DNA of 52,550 bases from Candidatus Zhuqueibacterota bacterium (GTDB taxonomy: Bacteria; Zhuqueibacterota; Zhuqueibacteria; Oceanimicrobiales; Oceanimicrobiaceae): NCBI GenBank assembly GCA_029262055.1, contig JAJDAD010000088.1, positions 1 through 52,550 on the forward strand, written 5' to 3'. The stretch's first letter is position 1. Each line of letters begins with the position of its first letter. A program made the position numbers and the translations under genes. Under the pieces are notes generated by a model. That model had not been told where the DNA came from, searched no databases, and saw nothing but the letters and a program-made list of their open reading frames with translations. Of the stretch, positions 33,504 to 41,924 are shown in pieces.

Positions 33504-35438
33504 TCAGGGTTCCTGCACCGCCTGATAGACGCCCTCAACGTATGCCTCACCAAAACGTGAATATCCCAACGAGATGCCTTTTTCAAGATGCTCTAACGCC
33601 CTGGTATCATCCCCCAAAAGCTCGTGGTACAACAGTCCGACAGCAAGGTAGACATCCCCGTCCCTCGAGTCGTTTTGCAGTAATTGTTCCTCAACCTGAA
33701 AAACAGCGCCATTGAACAGCGGCTTGTTCAAGCGCGGGTAATTCTTGATATACCAGTCCACCGCATGATCCGGCTTGTCAGCCAGCAACTCCCGGAAGAG
33801 ATCAACTGCGCGGTAGACGGATGCTTCGGTTTGCTCATCGTAGGCAACCAGGCAATAGGCCGAGAGCAGATTCGTGTACGAAAGCCCCAAGGTGGAGTCC
33901 GCCGATATCGCACGTTGAAAGGCTGTAACTGCGGCGTCCAGTTCTCCCCGGTTCAGGCAAAGAATGCCGTAATTGTTGTTGGCGCGTGTTTTGACCGGCG
34001 ATTTGAGCGCGGCCTCCTGCCAGAGTGTGTACGGGTCCTGCCAAACGATATTGCGCTGAAACGATCTGACGGAGTAGATTCCAATCAGAATCGCGAAAGA
34101 AACCGGCACAATCATTTTATATTTGCGCAGCCCGCCGAACCGGTCGGTCAGGTAACCCAAACCGTGATAAAGCGCCACCGTCAGAAAAATGAAAAAACCG
34201 ATCGCGGGAATATACAGGCGTCTCTCCACAAGCACGTCCGGCACAGGTTGCACCACAAACAGCGCCATGGTAATAAAAAACCACAAAATGCCGAATGCCA
34301 TCACTTTGTACCTTCCCGATTTACGCGACAAGACAGACGCCAGAGCCAGAACCGCCAACAAGATTACCATTGCGGCCACAACCGCCAGCTCCGAAATACT
34401 GCGGGAGATGGTGTAGCCCCAATCCGCGCTCTGCCGAATCGGGAAAATCAGCAGTTTGAGATAGTCCACAAAAGCCCGGCTTTGCGTCAGGATATTCTCC
34501 GTGAATGTGAGAGACGCACCCACGAAGAATTCACTGAAAAAGAAAGTCCCAACCTCCGAAACAGCCGTCCATTGTGACGGATCGGAACTTCCCGGGGCCA
34601 GAAGCTCCCGAAGGGGAGGCAGATAAAGATACGCCAAAGCTCGCAGCAACGCGATGGCTAGAAAATAACTGTGGATGGTCGCAGCCTGCCTGAAAAACCG
34701 ACGATGATCTGCTTTTGAGATGAAGAAATAATCATACAACAAAAGCACCGCCGGCAGCGAAATGGCGATGACTTTCGCGCCCAATGCCAGAAAAAAAGAC
34801 AGCGCGGCGCCCACCAGATAGAGGGGTCTCTTCGGAATGCCCAAACGTTTGGTCTTAACCAAGGCCGAATTCGGCGTGGCGGCTTTGACAAAAAGCAGAA
34901 TGGCGGACAGGTAGAACAGTCCGGCCAGCACAGCCGAACGGCCCCAAATGTAGGTCACTGACTCCGTTTGTATCGGATGGCTGATGAAGATCAAGGTCGC
35001 CGCCAGAGCGACGCCGATCTCCGCGCTCGGCTTATTTTCCGACCTAACGTTTCTCAAGGTGTTCACCAGAATAAAAAAGAGCAGAATCCCGTTGGCGATG
35101 TGCAAAAGGAGGTTGACGACATGGTAGCCAAACGTATCCGCGCCGCCAAAGTAATAATTCATTGCAAAGGAAAATGCCAGCACCGGGCGAGGAATGGGCC
35201 AGGTGCTCAACAGCTGCGGCAAATCTCCGAGGTCTCTAAGGTCGGGATTGTCGAAAACATGGGTGTCATCAAAGAAGGCGGGGACGTTCAGGGAGTTCTG
35301 GTAGACCAGAAGAGCCAGGAGCGCAATCGCCAGCACCGAAAAGACGTATTGCACTCGAGTATTCTTGAAGACCGGCGGACGCTGGTTTTCCTGGCGCGAC
35401 TTTTTGGATTTATGTTTGCTTTTACGTTTCTTTGACAT
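33504..35438 (-). CDS. TMTC/O-mannosyltransferase-like membrane protein with TPR repeats
   Basis: About 644 residues from ATG 35438 (MSKKRKSKH); an ATG at 35483 would add 15 residues encoded by repeat-derived sequence. A Lys-rich N-terminus precedes about eleven membrane helices. The acidic FDD motif lies in the first periplasmic loop (NSLNVPAFFDDTHVF), as in GT-C transferases. TPR-like repeats fill the C-terminal 170 residues (NNYGILCLNRGELDAAVTAF, SAYCLVAYDEQTEAS and following). The domain order matches bacterial TMTC-like (DUF1736) proteins, which probably move a lipid-linked sugar to protein. It is the last cistron of the minus-strand glycan locus. Confidence 0.8.
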   Translation of the reverse strand: MSKKRKSKHKSKKSRQENQRPPVFKNTRVQYVFSVLAIALLALLVYQNSLNVPAFFDDTHVFDNPDLRDLGDLPQLLSTWPIPRPVLAFSFAMNYYFGGADTFGYHVVNLLLHIANGILLFFILVNTLRNVRSENKPSAEIGVALAATLIFISHPIQTESVTYIWGRSAVLAGLFYLSAILLFVKAATPNSALVKTKRLGIPKRPLYLVGAALSFFLALGAKVIAISLPAVLLLYDYFFISKADHRRFFRQAATIHSYFLAIALLRALAYLYLPPLRELLAPGSSDPSQWTAVSEVGTFFFSEFFVGASLTFTENILTQSRAFVDYLKLLIFPIRQSADWGYTISRSISELAVVAAMVILLAVLALASVLSRKSGRYKVMAFGILWFFITMALFVVQPVPDVLVERRLYIPAIGFFIFLTVALYHGLGYLTDRFGGLRKYKMIVPVSFAILIGIYSVRSFQRNIVWQDPYTLWQEAALKSPVKTRANNNYGILCLNRGELDAAVTAFQRAISADSTLGLSYTNLLSAYCLVAYDEQTEASVYRAVDLFRELLADKPDHAVDWYIKNYPRLNKPLFNGAVFQVEEQLLQNDSRDGDVYLAVGLLYHELLGDDTRALEHLEKGISLGYSRFGEAYVEGVYQAVQEP

Positions 35439-35483
35439 TGTTAGTTTTTCTGAAATCCACGAACCACTCGTGTTGAGAATCAT

Positions 35484-35734
35484 TTAGCCACGGATTGACC
35501 CAGCGCGTCGAATCCGCAACCAAAAAAATGAAACGCAGAGCACGCAAAGTTCGCAGAGGACCGCAGAGTTTTAAAAAACTGAACGGTGTTTGTTCTTGTT
35601 CACTTGAAAACCCTAAACTCTCTGCTTTTCTCTGCGCCTCCGCGTTAATGTTTTTGATTGTGTGAAGAATATGTCAATCAAGCGCACAACTCGATCACGT
35701 AGCCCTTCTTCGTGTCCTTCGTGCCCTTCGTGGT
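35484..35734. repeat. Intergenic dispersed repeats
   Basis: This holds remnants of three short families: AGCCACGGATT (35486-35496), CGCAGAG-type units (35532-35570 and their inverted form at 35620-35647), and a CTTCGTG tandem ending TTCGTGGTTTA (35707-35738). The same units recur at 36912-37068, 38975-39015, 40650-40690 and 48601-48728. No gene is present. Confidence 0.6.
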
Positions 35735-36913
35735 TTAGTGATTCTTCAGGGTTTTGGCGTTGTATTCTGTCAGCTCCAGAACCTCGATCAATTTCTCGGT
35801 GGCTTTTTGCCAGGTAAAATGTTTTGCTAAATGAGCTTGGGTCGCTCCGTTTCGCTTGATGCCGCCCTTTGTTATGGCACGACGAATGTACTGCGCTGCC
35901 GCATCCTCATCCGGCTGCCACCAGTTTGCCCCTTGAAAGAATTTATGCAGGCCATAAGCCCAACGGAATTTGGCCGGAACCGCTCGGCACGGGATCATGT
36001 CCGCCAAATCAGAATTCAAATAAGTGGCATAGGCCGAATGTTCCGGCGCAATCAGGTGTAATCCGGCTGCCCCGGCTTCCATCATACACAGGTCCCAGCC
36101 CTCGCCGAACGACATACTCCAGTAATGCGTGGCTGTGGCATAAAGACGGGGCATCTCCGCATCGCTCAAACGCCGGTTAATGAGAAACAACACCGGCGCC
36201 GCGTCTTTGCGCGATTTGCCGATCTGCCTTTCCATAAGCTTGACATCGAGAAAGAATTTCAGCAGCCACCGACGCCAGAGGCAGTTGATTTTTATGATCA
36301 AGATGGCATCGTCTGACTTTGAGGTCGCTTGTATCCAGGTGCGCAGCAGTCCGAGCAAGTTCTTGCGCGGAGTCAGCTCCGAAATATTGAGCACCCGGGT
36401 CAAATAATCCGCGACCGGCCGGCCGCAATCATCTTTGAGCGGTAGCGGTTGCACCTGCTGCTGAAACAGCTCCGCATCCACGCCCAAGGGGCACAAGCGG
36501 ATACGCTCTTCCGGGTAGCCGCTGTTGATCCACGCCTGTCGCGAGGATTCCGTCGGCACGATCACCCGGTCGTGTCGCAGATTGTGCTGCAACCAATCTG
36601 TGGGAATGCGGTCGGCTTCGAACATCGTAAAATTGATATTGCGCTGATTTTGGGCAATTTCCACTTGTGGCGGCATCACAAAATGCAGTCGGACGTCGGC
36701 ATCCACCGGACGGTGCAGGGAATCCAACCTCGTCCCTTGCTGCTCTGTCGTCAGTTTCGGCGTACTCCATTCGCCGAATTCAAGCAACTGCACTGCAACG
36801 TCCTGGCGCACCAACTCGCGGGTGAATTCCCGTACATGATGGTCGTAACCGGTGTGGCCCTTGTACGGGCCTGTGATACTTAGCGATTTCATGGCTTCAT
36901 TGTTCAAATTCAT
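35735..36913 (-). CDS. GT4-type glycosyltransferase
   Basis: The protein has 392 residues (385 from a second ATG at 36892, which avoids repeat-derived codons). It has a GT-B fold: the N-terminal domain with SITGPYKGHTGYDHHVREF (glycine loop), the linker RVLNISELTPRKNLLGLLRTW and the C-terminal donor site MSFGEGWDLCMMEAGAAGLHLIAPEHSAY, which has the family's EGxxxxxxEA pattern. It is probably an inverting or retaining hexosyltransferase on the growing surface glycan. It sits within the same-strand glycan locus; flanking spacers are occupied by repeats, so it may be transcribed separately. Confidence 0.85.
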   Translation of the reverse strand: MNLNNEAMKSLSITGPYKGHTGYDHHVREFTRELVRQDVAVQLLEFGEWSTPKLTTEQQGTRLDSLHRPVDADVRLHFVMPPQVEIAQNQRNINFTMFEADRIPTDWLQHNLRHDRVIVPTESSRQAWINSGYPEERIRLCPLGVDAELFQQQVQPLPLKDDCGRPVADYLTRVLNISELTPRKNLLGLLRTWIQATSKSDDAILIIKINCLWRRWLLKFFLDVKLMERQIGKSRKDAAPVLFLINRRLSDAEMPRLYATATHYWSMSFGEGWDLCMMEAGAAGLHLIAPEHSAYATYLNSDLADMIPCRAVPAKFRWAYGLHKFFQGANWWQPDEDAAAQYIRRAITKGGIKRNGATQAHLAKHFTWQKATEKLIEVLELTEYNAKTLKNH

Positions 36914-36989
36914 TAGCCACGGATTAGCACTGATTGAACACGGATTCTTATTGTTAGTCTAGTCAAGTTCAAAACCGAAAGAATTCAGA

Positions 36990-37068
36990 AACCACGAAGC
37001 GCACGAAAGACACGAATCGTCACAGACTAAAGTTTTTTGTCTTCGTGAACTTCGTGCGCTTCGTGGTT
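36990..37068. repeat. Inverted-repeat (MITE-like) element
   Basis: AACCACGAAGCGCACGAA (36990-37007) and its exact reverse complement at 37051-37068 form a perfect 18-bp stem. A further partial pairing (AGACACGAA with TCTTCGTG) extends it, around a 20-30 base loop. Shorter versions occur elsewhere in this locus. Confidence 0.75.
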
Positions 37069-37134
37069 AAATCGCCCTTCCACGATGCTCAACATTCTTT
37101 GAACCGTGCTGTCTGTTTGTCATTTTGACTGGAA

Positions 37135-37956
37135 TCACTTGTGTCTGACCTCCAAATTGGGCATACCCCAGCAAGTGTATCCCATGTCATCGGCCATGAT
37201 GCCAAATCCCTCGGTTTCGATTTCTCCGCGATGGCTGCCGTTGCGAATATGTTCCGGAACGCGGTTCAGCTCGGTGACCATCTCTTTGCGATTGGCGAAA
37301 AAGAAATTTGTGCGACGAATCCGTTTGTTTGCCGTGCCGTACAAGAACGGCGGAAAAACCAGGCCGTCGCGGTGCACATCCGCGTTGACCAGCAACATGG
37401 TGCCGCCCACGGCGTGCAGTTCCACCAAATCGCCTTCGCTGCGCAAATCGTGCAGGTGATATCTTTTCCTGTCCCGCCAGGCGTTGAGATCGTAACTTGG
37501 CCCGCCGTACTCGCACACACAGTTCGGGTGCACGATCTTCTTTCCGGTCGCTAACAATTGCTGTATGACGTCTGCCGGATACGCCTCAACATCCACATCC
37601 AGCCAGAGCACCCAGTCTTCATCACTTAGAGCGCGGAAGAGCAAGTGGTTGCGGCTTTTGGCGAGAATTTTTCTACGCTCCATTTGAACTTTGCCGGCCC
37701 AGCGTGGCGTGTTCTCAGGAATATGAAAGTCGAAATCTTTTTTCCAGACGCCGGCTTTGCGGAATCGTCGCTGCAGCTCCGGTAGCTTCTCTTGCAGCAT
37801 GGCAAAGGTGTTATCCCGGCTATCGCTTTCCAGCAAGCCAACGGAAATAAGCTGTTGCGGATAAGTGAGCCTGGCCAAATTTTCGAAATAGGTTTCCAGG
37901 CTCTCTGCCGCATCTTTTACCGGAGTTAAGATGAGAATGTTGTCTCGCTTTTGCAT
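37135..37956 (-). CDS. GT62/Anp1-like glycosyltransferase
   Basis: A 273-residue GT-A enzyme. The order of motifs matches the Anp1/Van1/Mnn9 family known mainly from fungi: LLESDSRDNT (43-50), WVLWLDVDVEAYP with the DxD at 120-122, and IVHPN (141-145). GGTMLLVNADVHRDGLVFPPF (184-204) follows, then IETEGFGIMADDMGYTCWGMPN (246-267). In fungi these are alpha-1,6-mannosyltransferases of mannan polymerase, so mannosyl transfer is a reasonable guess here. There is no transmembrane anchor, unlike the fungal type-II proteins. Its start overlaps the end of the preceding GT2 gene by 31 bases. Confidence 0.82.
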   Translation of the reverse strand: MQKRDNILILTPVKDAAESLETYFENLARLTYPQQLISVGLLESDSRDNTFAMLQEKLPELQRRFRKAGVWKKDFDFHIPENTPRWAGKVQMERRKILAKSRNHLLFRALSDEDWVLWLDVDVEAYPADVIQQLLATGKKIVHPNCVCEYGGPSYDLNAWRDRKRYHLHDLRSEGDLVELHAVGGTMLLVNADVHRDGLVFPPFLYGTANKRIRRTNFFFANRKEMVTELNRVPEHIRNGSHRGEIETEGFGIMADDMGYTCWGMPNLEVRHK

Positions 37957-38792
37957 AAGACCTTATCATTTTCCTGGTTTAAGTTCGGTTCTTGTAAAAC
38001 AGATTGTCCCATGTCCGAAGACTCTTTTTTAACAAATCTCTCTTCCCAATACTTAGTGTAGGAGACGAAATAGTACAACGAACTAAAAGCTCCCACTAAA
38101 AATCCGGCCATGCCGTCTTTCCACCCCTTCCCAAGAATGTACAGCGATACAAACGTCTGCGCCGGTTTCAAAAGCATTTTGAGAACAAGCCGCGATCTTG
38201 ACAAGTCAGGTTCACAGGCCAGATAGTCCATTGCCTGCTGGGTTGTATAAGCATTAAATTTTTCAAAATAGATCTCAACGGATTGATAGCCGTGATGGTA
38301 TATGATCCCTGTCAGTTTCTTGAAATGGCTTCCCTCGCATATCACGCCTTCATGCACATGAGCCTGAACAACCTTGCTGAGCGTTGTTTTCATCAACCTG
38401 CCTTTGTAATCCGGGAACCACCATCCACAATGTCTGATCCAACCCGAAACGAAATAATGCTGCATCGGGATAAGACAGCCGTCAAATGTCCCGGGATTTT
38501 CTAAGAACCCACAGATTTCATCTCGAAGGTTACTGCTCACTTCTTCATCGGCATCGATCACGAAGAGCCATTCTGAGCTAACATGCTGCAGGCTCACCTG
38601 GCGCTGTTGCGATCGTCCACCTCTCACATTTTCAATGACGGTTGCCCCCAAATCGCGGGCAATGGCCACGGTTTGATCGCTGCTGCCGGCGTCCACCACG
38701 ACGATTTCATTGCAAAACGACACGCTGCGCAGACAGCAGGCGATATTCTCTTCTTCATTTAAAGTGATAATAACTGCGCTAATACTTTCCAT
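37926..38792 (-). CDS. GT2-family glycosyltransferase (WaaE/KdtX-like)
   Basis: A 288-residue GT-A protein. The nucleotide-binding N-terminus is MESISAVIITLNEEENIACC, GSSDQT (37-41) follows, and the DAD metal site is at 80-82. The second half has WIRHCGWWFPDYKGRL and HVHEG, typical of LPS core beta-glucosyltransferases of the WaaE type. A hydrophobic pair (205-250) suggests membrane association. Its first 60 codons are duplicated at 40273-40467. The C-terminal tail of about 30 residues is polar and unconserved and overlaps the next gene. Confidence 0.88.
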   Translation of the reverse strand: MESISAVIITLNEEENIACCLRSVSFCNEIVVVDAGSSDQTVAIARDLGATVIENVRGGRSQQRQVSLQHVSSEWLFVIDADEEVSSNLRDEICGFLENPGTFDGCLIPMQHYFVSGWIRHCGWWFPDYKGRLMKTTLSKVVQAHVHEGVICEGSHFKKLTGIIYHHGYQSVEIYFEKFNAYTTQQAMDYLACEPDLSRSRLVLKMLLKPAQTFVSLYILGKGWKDGMAGFLVGAFSSLYYFVSYTKYWEERFVKKESSDMGQSVLQEPNLNQENDKVLCKSETTFSS

Positions 38793-39373
38793 AACCTCAA
38801 ACCAAGAACCTTGTGTTTTCCTGACAAGAATAACCGTGAACTGTTACATCTTTGTACAAGACACTTTTGGAGTGAATTGACTGCGTCAATTCATGTATCG
38901 ACACAGTCGATCCACTCCAGATTGCGGTTTGCCGCGCCAAGAATCATGTCTCCCTGGAACACAGAGATTGCAAGCTCATTCTATCCGTGTTTAATCGGTG
39001 CAAATCCGTGGCTCTCGATGATTTCTCCAGCCTTGGCAGGGCTTTCCTGGTAACCATTGCCGTTTTATTGTTTGTTCTGTAAAAACTCAGCCACAACCTC
39101 CCGAATTTGATGCATGAATTTTTCCGTGCTGAACAAATCCCCTCTGGAGGCGAGATGCTTAAGCAAGGCTTGCTGCTCCTTTGGATGTTTTAAGACATCC
39201 AGAATTTTTTCGACCGCTTCGGCGTCGCTGCCATAAAGCAAGCGCGGCTCTCTGCCAACGATTTCAACCTGGCCGCCGCTGTCCGGCACAAAGGGAATGC
39301 ACCCAGCCCGGATCATTTCCGCTACGGCAATACCGAAGTGCTCGTCTTTCGTGCCATGAATGCCGTAGCGATG
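38616..39373. repeat. Direct repeat, copy 1 (about 750 bp)
   Basis: This copy contains the 5' part of the GT2 gene, the intergenic stretch 38793-39064 and the 3' part of the GT4 gene. It aligns without gaps to 40291-41048 (constant offset 1675). In the 290-base intergenic part I count about ten differences. The ends are approximate. The intergenic part includes the CCGTGTTTAATCGG/AATCCGTGGCT dispersed repeat and no gene. Confidence 0.85.
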
Positions 39374-40276
39374 CTTGCAAACCAGCTCGATCAATTCGTT
39401 CCGGGATGGATTTTCTTCCAAAAAGACCCATGCGGCATGCTCAGCCACTTTCTTTTTTACCCGCTGGTAGTAACCCTCGTTGTAAGACACTTTTGAACCG
39501 ATGATGTGCAGATGAATATCCGGAACATGGGGCCTTACATGCGCGAGAATATCGATGACTTCTTCCAACCGTTTTTCACCGGAGATTCTACCAATGCACA
39601 CAAATCCATTTTCCTTTTCATCCCAGGGAGCTTCCGGGAACTCTCCTGGAACTGGGGGATAAACCGTCAATGCTGGTGACCTGTAGAATCCTCTGAATTT
39701 TTCACCAGTCCAATTCGAATTGACTAGCGTCCGGTTCTCAAGCATCCGTTCTGCAGAAAAGTCCAAGAGTCCACACCAGGGTTGGTTGCCTGACTTCAAA
39801 TCGTTTAGCCAACGCCAAATCCCTGCTTGCCTTGTATCTAAACACTGTTCACGAAAGCGCTTTAAAACCCGATGTGGATAGTGAACGTACTGGATCCCTT
39901 TCTTTCCAAAATCAAGCTCATTATATGCCGTCAGGATAACGTCATATCGCTTTCTAACGATTTTACACCATCTAATGAGAATGCTCAACTTTCTAATTTC
40001 GTGAAAACCCGGTAGAATAAAGACTAGAAAACGGAATAACAAGGGAACGTGAAGTGCCTTGAATTCCGCCTTCTTAAACCCTGTGCCGTAATTCCGATTA
40101 AGTGCGTTTAGCTCAAAAGGCATCCAAGTCATGACTGAGAGATCATAATCGCTTTTTAGCGCTTCTATCATCCAAACCGCGACTGTATTCCCGCCACCGT
40201 GCACTTGTAGGTCAGGTTGAATCAATAGAGCTTTCTTTAATGCCGCTTTTTTACCATTTGTATCAAAGTTATTCAC
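39065..40276 (-). CDS. GT4-type glycosyltransferase, duplicate A
   Basis: A 403-residue GT-B protein. The acceptor domain begins ALLIQPDLQVHGGGNTVAVW, the linker is ENGFVCIGRISGEKRLEEVIDIL, and the donor site is RYGIHGTKDEHFGIAVAEMIRAG (the E/H-F-G-xxxxE pattern). It is about 40% identical over its first two thirds to the upstream duplicate B but near-identical over the last 100 residues, a sign of gene conversion. The start is GTG 40276, overlapping the stop of the GT2 remnant (GTGA), so translation may be coupled to it. It ends in a TAA that duplicate B lacks. Confidence 0.87.
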   Translation of the reverse strand: MNNFDTNGKKAALKKALLIQPDLQVHGGGNTVAVWMIEALKSDYDLSVMTWMPFELNALNRNYGTGFKKAEFKALHVPLLFRFLVFILPGFHEIRKLSILIRWCKIVRKRYDVILTAYNELDFGKKGIQYVHYPHRVLKRFREQCLDTRQAGIWRWLNDLKSGNQPWCGLLDFSAERMLENRTLVNSNWTGEKFRGFYRSPALTVYPPVPGEFPEAPWDEKENGFVCIGRISGEKRLEEVIDILAHVRPHVPDIHLHIIGSKVSYNEGYYQRVKKKVAEHAAWVFLEENPSRNELIELVCKHRYGIHGTKDEHFGIAVAEMIRAGCIPFVPDSGGQVEIVGREPRLLYGSDAEAVEKILDVLKHPKEQQALLKHLASRGDLFSTEKFMHQIREVVAEFLQNKQ

Positions 40277-40467
40277 GATGCATTTGCTCTCCCGCCGTGT
40301 ACATTTTCGATGACCCTCGCGCCCAGATCGCGGACAATGGCCACGGTTTGATCGCTGCTGCCGGCGTCTACCACGACGATTTCATTGCAAAACGACACGC
40401 TGCGCAGACAGCGGGCGATATTCTCTTCTTCATTTAGAGTGATAATAACTGCGCTAATACTTTCCAT
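40273..40467 (-). pseudogene. Truncated GT2 remnant (first about 60 codons)
   Basis: The 64-codon frame repeats residues 1-60 of the intact GT2 at 37926-38792 with four changes, then runs out (GGRANAS and stop). It lacks the DxD and acceptor regions and cannot be an active transferase. Its stop overlaps the GTG of the next GT4 gene, so it may persist as a leader that couples translation. Confidence 0.85.
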
Positions 40468-41048
40468 AACCTCAAACCAAAAACCTTGTGTTTTCCTGAC
40501 AAGATTAACCGTGAACTGTTACATCTTTGTGCAAGATACTTTTGGAGTGAATTGACTGTGTCAATTCATGTATCGACACAGTCGATGCGCTCCAGATTGC
40601 GGTTTGCCGCGCCAAGAATCATGTCTCCCTGGAACACAGAGATTGCAAGCTCATTCTATCCGTGTTTAATCGGTGCAAATCCGTGGCTCTCGATGATTTC
40701 TTCAGCCTTGGCAGGGCTTTCCTGGTAACCATTGCCGTTTTGTTGTTTGTTCTGTAAAAACTCAGCCACAACCTCCCGAATTTGATGCATGAATTTTTTT
40801 GTGCTGAACAAATCCCCTCTGGAGGCGAGATGCTTAAGCAAGGCTTGCTGCTCCTTTGGATGTTCTAAGACATCCAGAATTTTTTCGACCGCTTCGGCGT
40901 CGCTGCCATAAAGCAAGCGCGGCTCTCTGCCGACGATTTCAACCTGGCCGCCGCTGTCCGGCACAAAGGGAATGCACCCGGCCCGGATCATCTCCGCCAC
41001 GGCAATACCGAAATGCTCGTCTTTCATACCGTGAATGCCGTAGCGATG
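40291..41048. repeat. Direct repeat, copy 2 (about 750 bp)
   Basis: The second copy of the unit at 38616-39373, covering the end of GT4 duplicate B, the spacer and the GT2 remnant. A single base (TAA to CAA at the position matching 39067) removes the GT4 stop in this copy. Confidence 0.85.
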
Positions 41049-41924
41049 CGCGCAAAGTAGCTCGATTAGTTCATCCCGAGATAAATTTTCTTCAAGAAAG
41101 ATCCATGACGCATGCTCAGCTACTTTCGTCTTTAGTCGCGGGTAGTAATCCTCATCGTAGGTCACTTTGGAGCCGATTATGTGCAAATGAATGCCCGGAG
41201 CATGTTTTCGCACCTGGGCAAGCATATCGATAATTTCCTCGAGCTTTTTCTCGCCTGAAAACCTTCCGATGCAGACAAAGCCGTTTTCCTTTTCTTGCCA
41301 GTCTATTTTGGGGAAATCTCCCGGTACCGGCGGGTAGATGACCCGAGCCTGGGCGTCATACGCTCTTTGGAAATAGCCGCCGGTCCACTCCGAATTGACC
41401 AGGGTGAGATTCTCTTTCATAGCCGGAAAGGAAAAACCGGATAACAGGCGCCATGGGCGCAGGCGCGTATCAAGAAATCTGAGCATGTTGACATACCAGT
41501 CATTTCTTTCATAGAGCTGAACTTCTCTGCTATAATTTCCACGAGCATAAGGGAAGTGCACGTACTGAATACCTCTTGTGCCAAAATCCGTTTCGCTGTT
41601 CGCGGTCATGACCAGTTCATATCGGTGTTGGATCATCCGGCACCAACGCATTAACGCACAATAGCGTAAGTAGTGCCAGGGATCTTCGGAAAGCCGTCCA
41701 ATCAGAAATCGAATCCCCGCAGGCAGGACCAGGCTGTTCAAATCCGTTTGTTGCAGCGAAGTACCGTAGTATCGATTGACCTCGGAAAGCTCGACTTGTG
41801 TGCCGGTAAGCGTGGTAATATCGTACTCACCCTTCAGGGCTTCCAACATCCAGGCCGTCACGGTATTGGCGCCTCCGGGCGGCTGCAGAGTGGGCTGCAG
41901 AAAAAGTATTTTTTTCTTAACCAT
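40656..41924 (-). CDS. GT4-type glycosyltransferase, duplicate B
   Basis: 422 residues from ATG 41924, which follows GGAAACCGGAA and overlaps the methyltransferase stop by 8 bases; the frame is open further upstream. GT-B fold: ILFLQPTLQPPGGANTVTAW, the linker ENGFVCIGRFSGEKKLEEII and the donor site KDEHFGIAVAEMIRAG. Compared with duplicate A its C-terminus is longer by 28 residues (QNGNGYQESPAKAEE onward). These are read from what is spacer in copy A, including dispersed-repeat sequence, after loss of the stop. The enzyme is probably still functional. Its substrate presumably differs from that of A, given the divergent acceptor half. Confidence 0.86.
   Translation of the reverse strand: MVKKKILFLQPTLQPPGGANTVTAWMLEALKGEYDITTLTGTQVELSEVNRYYGTSLQQTDLNSLVLPAGIRFLIGRLSEDPWHYLRYCALMRWCRMIQHRYELVMTANSETDFGTRGIQYVHFPYARGNYSREVQLYERNDWYVNMLRFLDTRLRPWRLLSGFSFPAMKENLTLVNSEWTGGYFQRAYDAQARVIYPPVPGDFPKIDWQEKENGFVCIGRFSGEKKLEEIIDMLAQVRKHAPGIHLHIIGSKVTYDEDYYPRLKTKVAEHASWIFLEENLSRDELIELLCAHRYGIHGMKDEHFGIAVAEMIRAGCIPFVPDSGGQVEIVGREPRLLYGSDAEAVEKILDVLEHPKEQQALLKHLASRGDLFSTKKFMHQIREVVAEFLQNKQQNGNGYQESPAKAEEIIESHGFAPIKHG

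Noticed and set aside
33684-34577. 297-codon plus-strand frame
   Set aside because: Antisense to the TMTC-like membrane protein; composition is rich in R, H and Q with no domain.
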